NCBI GenBank assembly: GCA_947461185.1
Contig: CANHJY010000060.1
Coordinates: 1-9,079, forward strand
Direction: 5' to 3'
Origin: Flavobacteriales bacterium
Lineage (GTDB): Bacteria > Bacteroidota > Bacteroidia > Flavobacteriales_D > Crocinitomicaceae
DNA length: 9,079 bases
Shown here: positions 1 to 6,757 of the stretch, piece by piece
Layout: every line of letters begins with the position of its first letter
How positions within the stretch are numbered: the first letter of the stretch is position 1
Position numbers and translations under genes: made by a program
The notes under the pieces: model-generated
The model's input: only the letters and a program-made list of their open reading frames with translations
Told to the model about the DNA's origin: nothing
Databases searched by the model: none

Positions 1-44
1 GCCATTATGTAAAGTAAAAAGAAGAAAAATAATATGTTTTTCAT
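1..44 (-). CDS. 5' end of a gene for a secreted or membrane-anchored protein (partial)
   Basis: Reading leftward from an ATG at 44, the open frame gives MKNILFFFFLLYIMA and runs off the left edge. A Lys at position 2 followed by an unbroken hydrophobic run is what the start of a Sec signal peptide looks like, so the product is probably exported or membrane-anchored. Nothing of the mature protein is visible and no function can be assigned. The gene points the same way as the kinase/regulator operon but lies more than 850 bp beyond it, with a strong terminator between them, so it should have its own promoter. No clear TAnnTTTG box was found upstream. The fragment is so short that a chance frame is possible. 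Confidence 0.5.
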   Translation of the reverse strand, partial: MKNILFFFFLLYIM

Positions 45-260
45 TTTAGGTGTAATTTTTTGGCTTTTCTGATGAAATTTTATTTAAATGTTTTTTTACT
101 GTGATAAAAGTATTACTGATTTGTTGGAACAGAATAGGCTCAAAATCATAATAAATGCACCAAGCGCATAAAATATGTGCTGATTTTTACGTCAATAGCG
201 CGGTAGGCTCGGCAGAACTTTTTATGGTTGTTTAGGGATCATAACCAAAAGTTGGGGGCT
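45..260. other. Gene-free spacer left of the transposase relic
   Basis: No convincing coding frame on either strand. Positions 45-160 are very AT-rich and would be the upstream region of the leftward partial gene. Positions about 185-300 are visibly richer in G and C than the flanks, and this patch runs into the transposase relic. It may be further decayed IS DNA, but no more transposase sequence could be read in it. A small hairpin lies at 163-181. Confidence 0.5.
163..181. repeat. Small inverted repeat (hairpin), function unknown
   Basis: AGCGCATA (163-170) and TATGTGCT (174-181) can pair over 8 positions with one G-T wobble, around a 3-base AAA loop. It is followed by a T-rich run (GATTTTTA) on the plus strand, so it could be a weak terminator for plus-strand transcription. 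It could equally be the end of a repeated or mobile sequence. No gene on the plus strand would need it. Confidence 0.35.
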
Positions 261-494
261 ACGCTTAATGTGCAGATAAACTTTTTACCTCGGAACGGAA
301 AATCCTGAACAGCAATTTCATCATTAAAACCTTTTGAAATCAACAACTTAGAGGCGTGTTCAACTGGCGGCTTATTCTGTTCTTCAAAATACTAATGGCG
401 TTTCTCCTTACGTTTTTGAGCATATTAAGTCAAAGTATTCCACCAATATCACTGGAAGTAATAACTTCAATAATTCTAGGTAAATTTCCAATTC
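261..494 (-). pseudogene. Decayed ISAon1-type transposase, N-terminal-region ORF fragment
   Basis: Three minus-strand segments join into a recognisable protein. Segment 1 (494 to about 390) reads ELEIYLELLKLLLPVILVEY then FDL, with a TAA at 410-408. Segment 2 (about 388-281), in another frame, reads FEEQNKPPVEHASKLLISKG then FNDEIAVQDFPFRGKK. Segment 3 (284-261) returns to the first frame and reads KVYLHIKR. The shifts fall in homopolymers: a T run at 389-386 (one extra base) and an A run at 286-282 (one missing base). The pattern LLLPxxLVxYFDL ... LxSKGF ... QDFPxRGKKVxLHIKR matches my memory of the first ORF of ISAon1-family elements of Bacteroidota (about 110-125 residues). About 78 residues remain. 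The end of this ORF and the second, catalytic ORF are absent, so the element is dead. The family name is from memory, not from a search. An 85-codon plus-strand frame across the same bases is its antisense shadow. Confidence 0.75.
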
Positions 495-560
495 TTTTTT
501 TTGACAAAAATCAGAATTCCAAATCAATTCTGCTTTTTATTATTAGATACACAACAAATA

Positions 561-590
561 AAAAAAGGCTGATCCCCATCAGCCTTTTTT
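561..590. terminator. Strong bidirectional intrinsic terminator
   Basis: AAAAAAGGCTGAT (561-573) and ATCAGCCTTTTTT (578-590) are perfect 13-bp complements around a CCCC loop. The core GGCTGAT/ATCAGCC is GC-rich and is followed by a T run on both strands (six T on the plus strand, seven on the minus strand), so it should stop RNA polymerase from either side. No intact gene ends next to it. On the minus strand it lies about 310 bp past the response-regulator stop codon. It may protect the gene at the left edge from read-through, or be a remnant of a lost gene or of the IS. Confidence 0.85.
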
Positions 591-900
591 CGCGTAGTAA
601 GTTAACTTTTTAGTTTTCAAAAAACTTCCAAGTAGTAAGGGAAGTAAATGGTGTAAAACAATGATTTTTTAATCCTGACGAATCAGTTTTCAATAATAAA
701 CGATAAATAGAACTGTTAAACTCTTATTCAAACTAGAAAATAAAACTGCCTCCCAAAGCAGTATATCGTTTAATTATTTCAAAAAACTAAAAAATCCTTG
801 TTTTCCTTAACTAAGGTAAGGCGTTTCATTTAAAGTTTGACTGAAAATGAATATTTACGATACTCTATCGAGTAAAAGGCTCGTTTAATTTAGTTTTCTT
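591..900. other. AT-rich region without genes, downstream of the kinase/regulator operon
   Basis: All frames are broken by stops within a few dozen codons and no family pattern could be read. The stretch carries several small hairpins: ACTGC/GCAGT at 745-762, CGATA/TATCG at 858-870, and CGAG/CTCG at 869-883. The last two share bases and cannot form together. It is probably the 3' trailer of the leftward operon plus decayed DNA. I see no tRNA or other structured RNA in it. Confidence 0.55.
745..762 (-). terminator. Possible terminator of the kinase/regulator operon
   Basis: On the minus strand ACTGC pairs with GCAGT around an 8-base loop and is followed by TTTTATTTTC, a U-rich tail once transcribed. 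The stem has only 5 bp and lies about 140 bp beyond the regulator stop codon, so efficiency may be modest. A nearer but AU-rich hairpin at 858-870 is an alternative. Confidence 0.35.
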
Positions 901-1644
901 TCAGAGGTTCTCTAAAATACTGAAAAATAATTCTCTTTTTGCTGGAGAAAGTGGAACCTCTGACCCATCCTTCATAACTACACAACCACCATTTCCTTTG
1001 TCATAACGATCTATGTAATCAAGATTTATTAAGTGGGATTGTTGCACTCTTAAAAAATTATGAGACGCAAGAAGCACTTCATAATCTTTTAATGTTTTAG
1101 AAACTAATATACGCTTTCCACTTGAGAGATAGAAGGAAGTATAATTTCTATCTGCTTCACACCTAATGATTTCCTCTAATTCTACAACATGAACACTTTC
1201 TTGCGTTTTTAGAACTAATCTACGTTTATGATTGGGTTGAATATTATGTTGTAATGTATCAAATTGTCTATTATCTTTTTTCTCATTAATAGCTTTAATT
1301 GCCTTTTCTAATGCCGACTTTAGTTCTGACGGATCGATTGGCTTCAAAAGATAATCTAATGCACTAAATTTGATGGCCTTTATTGCAAATTCTTCGTGAG
1401 CGGTAACAAAAATGACTTCGAAATTCTTGTATTCCGTCGATCTGAGTACATCAAACCCAGTACCATCAGGCATCTGAATATCCAAAAAAACAATATCTGG
1501 TTGCAATTCTTCAATGGCTTCAATACCTGACTGGACGTTTTCACCAATAGGAAAGGTTTTTAAATCCAATCCAAAAGAATCAATCATTTTAGCTATCAAT
1601 TCCCTTGTCCTTTTTTCATCGTCTATGATAAGCGCTTTCTTCAT
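901..1644 (-). CDS. LytTR-family response regulator (LytR/AgrA type)
   Basis: Cytoplasmic transcription regulator of 247 residues. The receiver domain covers about residues 3-120: acidic pair D8/D9, phospho-acceptor D55 in FLDIQMPDGTG, switch threonine T81 in VTAH, and K101 in LLKP. All the canonical residues are present, so it should be phosphorylated. After a linker of about 20 residues, residues 140-245 form a LytTR DNA-binding domain, with the typical IIRCEADRNYT start, an LxVxKTLKDYE-like stretch, and FLRVQQSHLINLDYI. This domain binds pairs of short direct repeats in promoters. The ATG lies 4 bp after the stop of the upstream histidine kinase gene, so the two are co-transcribed and the kinase is its expected partner. 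No Shine-Dalgarno is visible, which is normal for Bacteroidota. The target genes cannot be told from the window. Confidence 0.95.
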   Translation of the reverse strand: MKKALIIDDEKRTRELIAKMIDSFGLDLKTFPIGENVQSGIEAIEELQPDIVFLDIQMPDGTGFDVLRSTEYKNFEVIFVTAHEEFAIKAIKFSALDYLLKPIDPSELKSALEKAIKAINEKKDNRQFDTLQHNIQPNHKRRLVLKTQESVHVVELEEIIRCEADRNYTSFYLSSGKRILVSKTLKDYEVLLASHNFLRVQQSHLINLDYIDRYDKGNGGCVVMKDGSEVPLSPAKRELFFSILENL

Positions 1645-1648
1645 AGTT

Positions 1649-3868
1649 TTAGGAATTAGGTTTTTCTTCCCTTAAAGGTAACAATATTAATACTTTTGTT
1701 CCAGTTTCCAAAGATTTATTAAAATCCTCAATATCAAGGGTTCCAGAGGTTTTGTATTTTTTATTGATATTATTAATTCTATCCTTGGTTATCTCCATCG
1801 CCATACTTTTATGGGTCTTACTTTTTTTATTGGACTTAGCGCCTTTTCTCCCAATGCCATTATCTTCAATATGAATAGAAAGCATGTCCAATTCTTTTTT
1901 AAATATGACATTTATAAATCCCCCTTCTATAGTATGCAACTGACCATGTTCAATAGCATTTTCAATGAAGGGTTGGGTAATCATAGGTGGAATTACAGTA
2001 AAATCATTATTAATATTTTCATCGATTGTTATGGTATATTCGAAACGATCTTCAAATCGCAATTTCTGCATTGCCAGATATTTCTCGAGAATTTCTATTT
2101 CGGTTTCTAATGGAATGAATTCCTTTGAGGAATTTTCTAAAATTAAACGCATTAATCTTGAGAAATTAACCAGGAATTTGGAGGAGTTTTCTGTGTCATT
2201 ATCATAAATGTAACTTTGGATGACAGACATTGCGTTGAAAACAAAATGAGGATTCATCTGAGCGCGAAGCAAGGTTTGAGACATTTCAGCTTCTTTTTGT
2301 TGTTGCTTAATTTTTACTTGATTCCAACGATAAAACCCAATAATTACAGCTAGTCCAGCTATAATGATTAATGCCATAATAACATAAAACATTAAATTAT
2401 TTCTAAGTTGACTATTTTCTAATTTTGTTGCTGTTAAGGCTTTTTCTTGTCGTTGCTTATATAAGGAATCAGATTGTGAGGAAATTAATCTTTCGCGTTG
2501 ATCTGATCTATAGGCTTCACTTAATTCAGCTATTTTCCTTGCGCTTTGAATAGTGGTGTTTCCATCCATATAATCCAAATAAAGTTGTAAGTAATACAAT
2601 GATTTATTTGCATTTCCGAGTGCCTTATATACTTCAGAAATAACGCGATAAGTTTTATAAATTTCATTTTTTGAACCAAACTTTTCCCTTATCTCTATTG
2701 ATTTTTCAAGATAATTAAGAGCGTTTTTGTACCTGCCTTGTTTTTGAAAAACTGTTCCAACATTATGGTAAACACCTGCAATTTTTTCTTTATTATTTGT
2801 GCTTTCAAAATAAACTAAAGCCTGATTAAAATTTGAAGCGGCTTCATTGAATTTTTTCTGTTCACGATTTATTATCCCTAAATTATTGAAAGATTCTCCT
2901 AATCCGTTGATATCATTTAGATTTTCTAAAATTAAAATAGCCTGATATGTAGTGTTTAATGCTTTACTGTATTCCTTCCTATCGAAATAAACAAGCCCCA
3001 AATTAATCAGTGCAAGTGCCCTTTGACGATCATCTTTAATCATTTTGGCATAATCAATGGCTTGCTTAAAGTAAAATTCAGCATCATCAAAATTTAAAAT
3101 GGTCCTTTGAGCAATACCTATTTCTCTATTAAATTTTGATAACTGATACAAATTATTAGTTTCTGACGCAATCTGCAAGGCATTAATGTTTTTAGCGACA
3201 CTCAATTCAATTTGGCCAAAGTAATCAAAGATTTTAGCCTGAATATTTAAACATTGTGCCTTAATTTCTTTTGATGAAGATCTTCGCGCATAGGTTAATG
3301 CTTTTTCAGTATAAAATTCTGCAGAATCCTTGCTGTTTGAATACATAAAATGTAAAGCCAAGTAAACATAAGTTTCCGCAATTAGATTGATTTGCCTTGA
3401 TTTGACAGCTAGTTTTTCAGCTTTTAGAAAATACTCCTTTGAATGGTAATAATCCAGTTTTACCAAATGATAATTACCAATTAAATTATTCAATCTAATT
3501 AAAACATTTTTATTTGTGATCTTACTTGTAAGCGGAATTGCCCGCTCAATATCCCTTAAATAAGCATCTTGATTCCCTAAAATGTCATTTATTTCGGCAC
3601 TAAAAATTAAGACTTTAACTTGTCCTAATGCATCCAAACGGGGAATTGACTTTAAAACTAAAGACGCGATTGAGTCTGCTTTCTTGACATGTGAGTTTTG
3701 GTAGTATTTTCCAAGAGCAATTTGAGCATCAATTATTGCTGACGTATCATTAGCATTATTTACAGCTAACTTCAAATCCTTTTCAGTAAAAGTTTGACCA
3801 AAAACGCTTAGACCAAAAAATATGGATAAGAAAAGTGTACAAACTTTAAAGTAAACTTTGGAATACAT
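1649..3868 (-). CDS. TPR-containing LytS-like sensor histidine kinase
   Basis: Membrane sensor of 739 residues that should phosphorylate the adjacent LytTR regulator. A signal peptide (residues 1-24, hydrophobic core CTLFLSIFFGLSVFG, cleavage probably before Q25) leads into a helical region with several tetratricopeptide repeats (clearest about 190-430, e.g. ALINLGLVYFDRKEYSKAL and the NNLGI and HNVGT units). A probable coiled coil (about 435-488) and one transmembrane helix (about 491-514) follow. The TPR sensor should therefore lie in the periplasm. The cytoplasmic part is a His_kinase domain: H541 in MNPHFVFNAM, then an ATPase domain with N637 in FIENAIEHG and D669 in EDNGIGRKG, ending in GTKVLILLPL. 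There is no receiver or HTH domain, so this is not a hybrid kinase. A TTG two codons upstream (3874) is also open, but the ATG at 3868 gives a normal signal peptide. The ligand is unknown. Confidence 0.93.
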   Translation of the reverse strand: MYSKVYFKVCTLFLSIFFGLSVFGQTFTEKDLKLAVNNANDTSAIIDAQIALGKYYQNSHVKKADSIASLVLKSIPRLDALGQVKVLIFSAEINDILGNQDAYLRDIERAIPLTSKITNKNVLIRLNNLIGNYHLVKLDYYHSKEYFLKAEKLAVKSRQINLIAETYVYLALHFMYSNSKDSAEFYTEKALTYARRSSSKEIKAQCLNIQAKIFDYFGQIELSVAKNINALQIASETNNLYQLSKFNREIGIAQRTILNFDDAEFYFKQAIDYAKMIKDDRQRALALINLGLVYFDRKEYSKALNTTYQAILILENLNDINGLGESFNNLGIINREQKKFNEAASNFNQALVYFESTNNKEKIAGVYHNVGTVFQKQGRYKNALNYLEKSIEIREKFGSKNEIYKTYRVISEVYKALGNANKSLYYLQLYLDYMDGNTTIQSARKIAELSEAYRSDQRERLISSQSDSLYKQRQEKALTATKLENSQLRNNLMFYVIMALIIIAGLAVIIGFYRWNQVKIKQQQKEAEMSQTLLRAQMNPHFVFNAMSVIQSYIYDNDTENSSKFLVNFSRLMRLILENSSKEFIPLETEIEILEKYLAMQKLRFEDRFEYTITIDENINNDFTVIPPMITQPFIENAIEHGQLHTIEGGFINVIFKKELDMLSIHIEDNGIGRKGAKSNKKSKTHKSMAMEITKDRINNINKKYKTSGTLDIEDFNKSLETGTKVLILLPLREEKPNS

Positions 3869-3938
3869 GAGCAAGCTAAAAATAGCATTTTAACTTAAAC
3901 AATTAGATTAATCAACAAAGAATTCACAGCGCATTGGT

Positions 3939-3946
3939 TATCTTTG
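3939..3946 (+). promoter_or_regulatory. leuS: Probable leuS promoter, -7 box TATCTTTG
   Basis: TATCTTTG is an exact match to the Bacteroidota -7 consensus TAnnTTTG. Transcription would start near 3952-3954, about 23 bases before the chosen leuS ATG at 3976. No good TTG-type -33 element lies at the usual 19-21 base spacing, so the box could be weak or fortuitous. If used, it rules out the upstream in-frame start at 3934. Confidence 0.5.
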
Positions 3947-3975
3947 ACCCTAATCTGATTCGATGTTATTTTATA

Positions 3976-6750
3976 ATGGAATATAATTTTAAAGAAATTG
4001 AGGACTATTGGAGAACTTTTTGGGCAGAAAACAATACGTATTTAGTCAAGGAAGATTCAAAAAAAGAAAAGTTTTATGTTTTAGACATGTTCCCCTATCC
4101 CTCAGGAGCTGGACTCCATGTTGGCCACCCTTTAGGATATATTGCATCAGATATTTTCTCAAGATATAAAAGATTACTTGGGTTCAATGTGTTACATCCA
4201 ATGGGCTATGATTCTTTTGGTCTTCCGGCCGAACAGTATGCGATTCAAACAGGTCAGCATCCGGCTATTACGACGGAAGTCAATATTAACAGGTACCGCG
4301 AACAATTGGATAAAATTGGTTTTTCCTTCGATTGGAGCAGAGAGGTCCGAACCTCCTCTCCGGATTACTATAAATGGACACAGTGGATTTTCAAGGAACT
4401 TTACAAGAGTTACTATGATATCAGAAAAGATAAAGCTGTTAGTATTGATGAATTGACCTTTATTTTTGAACAGGAAGGCAATGCTCATGTTCAAGCCGTT
4501 ACAGATTATACTGACAAATTTACCGCCGAAGATTGGAAAAGTTTTGATGACAAGGACAAAGAATCTATACTTCAGAATTATCGTCTTGCATATCTCGCAG
4601 ATAGCTGGGTAAATTGGTGCCCCGCTCTTGGGACCGTGCTCGCTAATGATGAAGTAGTAAATGGTTTATCAGAACGTGGCGGCCATCCGGTTGAACAAAA
4701 ATTAATGCGTCAATGGTCGATGCGCATTAAAGCATATGCAGAAAGGTTATTAAATGGGCTTCATACCATTGATTGGTCCGACTCAATAAAAGAACAGCAA
4801 CGCAATTGGATTGGAAAGTCTGCTGGAGCATCTGTGTCTTTTAAATTAATAGATTTCGACAATACCATTGAAGTATTTACTACAAGACCAGACACTATTT
4901 TTGGAGTAACGTTCGTCGTACTTGCCCCAGAACATCCATTGGTAGATCAAATTACAACATCGGAGTTTAGAGAGAACGTTGAGGTTTATAAAAAAGCAAG
5001 TAGCTTGAAATCAGAAAGGGATCGGCAAGCAGATGTAAAAAATATTTCAGGTCAATTTACAGGAGCATATGTTGAGCATCCGTTTACAAAAGAACCTGTT
5101 CCAATTTGGATTGGCGATTATGTTCTGGCCGGCTATGGAACAGGCGCAGTAATGGCAGTTCCTTGTGGAGATCAACGTGATCATGATTTTGCCAAACACT
5201 TTGATTTAGAGATTCGCAATATATTTGAAAATGTTGATGTGAATGAACAAGCATGCTCGGATAAGGAAGTTCGAATAACTAACTCTGACTTTTTAAATGG
5301 ATTAATCGCAACTGATGCTATTACAAGAGCAATTAATGAAATTGAATTGAGGGAGATTGGAAAGGGAAAAACCAATTATCGATTACGTGATGCCGTTTTT
5401 TCTAGACAACGCTATTGGGGAGAACCATTCCCAATTTACTATGAAAATGATACGCCGCTATTATTTGATGACAGTGAACTACCCATTACCTTACCAAAGG
5501 TTGATAAATATTTGCCCACAGCGGATGGAGAACCTCCATTAGCTAGAGCAAAAAAAGAGGATTGGGACCATTACAAGGGCGAACATATGGAATACAACAC
5601 GATGCCTGGTTGGGCAGGAAGCTCTTGGTATTTTTTAAGATATATGGACCCCCTTAATACTGAAACTTTTGCTTCACGAGATAAGATAGATTATTGGGGC
5701 CAAGTAGATTTATATATCGGTGGTTCTGAACATGCCACGGGTCATTTGCTATATTCTAGATTTTGGACCAAGTTCTTATTTGATAGAGGATATCTTCCAT
5801 TTGATGAACCATTCAAAAAACTTATCAATCAAGGAATGATTCTCGGTAGGAGTAGTTTTATATATCGTATTAAAAACACTACCCAATTTGTCTCTTACAA
5901 TCAAAAAAAAGACTACGAAACTACTGCGTTACACGTAGACATTTCATTGGTCGATAATGATAAATTAGATATTGAAGCGTTTAAAAAATGGCGCCCTGAG
6001 TTTTCGAATGCTACATTTATTGTAGAGCCGGATGGCACATACCTGTGTGGTCATGAGGTGGAGAAAATGTCGAAATCCAAATACAATGTACAAACGCCAG
6101 ATGAATTGATTGAAAAATTTGGAGCAGATACATTGCGCATGTATGAAATGTTTCTTGGCCCAATCGAACAAAGTAAACCGTGGGATACCAAAGGTATTAA
6201 TGGCGTTCATAATTTTCTGCGCAGATTTTGGCGACTATTTGTTGATCAGTCAGGTGCATCGATTGTTAACGATGAGCAGCCCTCAAAAATGGCATTGAAA
6301 ACATTGCATAAAACAATTAAGAAGATGACCGATGACTTGGACCGCTATTCTTTCAATACATGTGTTTCTAATTTGATGATTTGTGTAAATGAGCTAACTG
6401 ATGAAAATTGCCACTCTAAATTTGTTTTAGAACCTTTGACAATTCTTTTATCGCCATTTGCACCTCACCTTTCAGAGGAACTATGGTCGCGACTTGGAAA
6501 TCCTAAAGGTTCAATGAGTCATGCTGTTTTCCCTAAGTTTGATTCCAAATATCTCGAAGAAGAAAGTTTTGCTTATCCTGTTTCTTTTAATGGTAAAATG
6601 CGATTAAAAGTCGAACTTCCTATGGGATTAACTGCTACTGAAATTGAAAAAAAGATGCTAGAAAATTCAGATGTTCAAAAGTGGATGGAGAATAAAATAC
6701 CAAAGAAAGTAATAGTAGTACCGGGAAAGATTGTGAATATTGTTCTTTAA
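3976..6750 (+). CDS. leuS: Leucyl-tRNA synthetase (class I)
   Basis: Charges tRNA-Leu with leucine in the cytoplasm, using ATP. The product has 924 residues. The signature HVGH (48-51, in PYPSGAGLHVGHPLGY) and KMSKS (697-701) ATP-binding motifs are intact. The CP1 editing domain has the threonine-rich TTRPDT (302-307) and GDQRDHDFA (398-406) with D402, the expected equivalent of E. coli D345, so misacylated tRNA should be proofread. Other family blocks are PGWAGSSWYFLRY and GGSEHATGHLLYSRFW, and the C-terminal anticodon-binding helical domain is complete. Compared with about 860 residues in E. coli, it has extra segments at about 146-205 and 622-695, which I recall as usual in Bacteroidota. 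The zinc-knuckle region keeps one Cys (C215) but has SERGGHP where further Cys ligands usually sit. The frame is open from 3934, but residues 'MEYNFKEIEDYW' from 3976 match known N-termini. Confidence 0.98.
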   Translation: MEYNFKEIEDYWRTFWAENNTYLVKEDSKKEKFYVLDMFPYPSGAGLHVGHPLGYIASDIFSRYKRLLGFNVLHPMGYDSFGLPAEQYAIQTGQHPAITTEVNINRYREQLDKIGFSFDWSREVRTSSPDYYKWTQWIFKELYKSYYDIRKDKAVSIDELTFIFEQEGNAHVQAVTDYTDKFTAEDWKSFDDKDKESILQNYRLAYLADSWVNWCPALGTVLANDEVVNGLSERGGHPVEQKLMRQWSMRIKAYAERLLNGLHTIDWSDSIKEQQRNWIGKSAGASVSFKLIDFDNTIEVFTTRPDTIFGVTFVVLAPEHPLVDQITTSEFRENVEVYKKASSLKSERDRQADVKNISGQFTGAYVEHPFTKEPVPIWIGDYVLAGYGTGAVMAVPCGDQRDHDFAKHFDLEIRNIFENVDVNEQACSDKEVRITNSDFLNGLIATDAITRAINEIELREIGKGKTNYRLRDAVFSRQRYWGEPFPIYYENDTPLLFDDSELPITLPKVDKYLPTADGEPPLARAKKEDWDHYKGEHMEYNTMPGWAGSSWYFLRYMDPLNTETFASRDKIDYWGQVDLYIGGSEHATGHLLYSRFWTKFLFDRGYLPFDEPFKKLINQGMILGRSSFIYRIKNTTQFVSYNQKKDYETTALHVDISLVDNDKLDIEAFKKWRPEFSNATFIVEPDGTYLCGHEVEKMSKSKYNVQTPDELIEKFGADTLRMYEMFLGPIEQSKPWDTKGINGVHNFLRRFWRLFVDQSGASIVNDEQPSKMALKTLHKTIKKMTDDLDRYSFNTCVSNLMICVNELTDENCHSKFVLEPLTILLSPFAPHLSEELWSRLGNPKGSMSHAVFPKFDSKYLEEESFAYPVSFNGKMRLKVELPMGLTATEIEKKMLENSDVQKWMENKIPKKVIVVPGKIVNIVL

Positions 6751-6757
6751 ATAGCCT

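Noticed and set aside
356..613. 85-codon plus-strand frame starting with GTG, rich in hydrophobic residues
   Set aside because: It lies antisense to the transposase relic and runs through the terminator stem; its hydrophobic look comes from AT-rich DNA read in reverse.
615..788. Direct repeat TTTCAAAAAACT at 615-626 and 777-788
   Set aside because: It is low-complexity A/T sequence in AT-rich DNA, single pair only, with no matching context; chance is likely.
858..883. Overlapping small hairpins CGATA/TATCG and CGAG/CTCG after the regulator gene, as a riboswitch or attenuator
   Set aside because: They are downstream of the operon, the stems are only 4-5 bp, and no gene follows; at most a weak terminator.
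3934..3975. Upstream in-frame start that would add 14 residues to LeuRS
   Set aside because: The added residues do not resemble LeuRS N-termini, and the -7 box at 3939-3946 would place the transcription start inside them.
4192..4494. 100-codon minus-strand frame within leuS
   Set aside because: It is the antisense shadow of a well-conserved synthetase coding region, with no family resemblance of its own.
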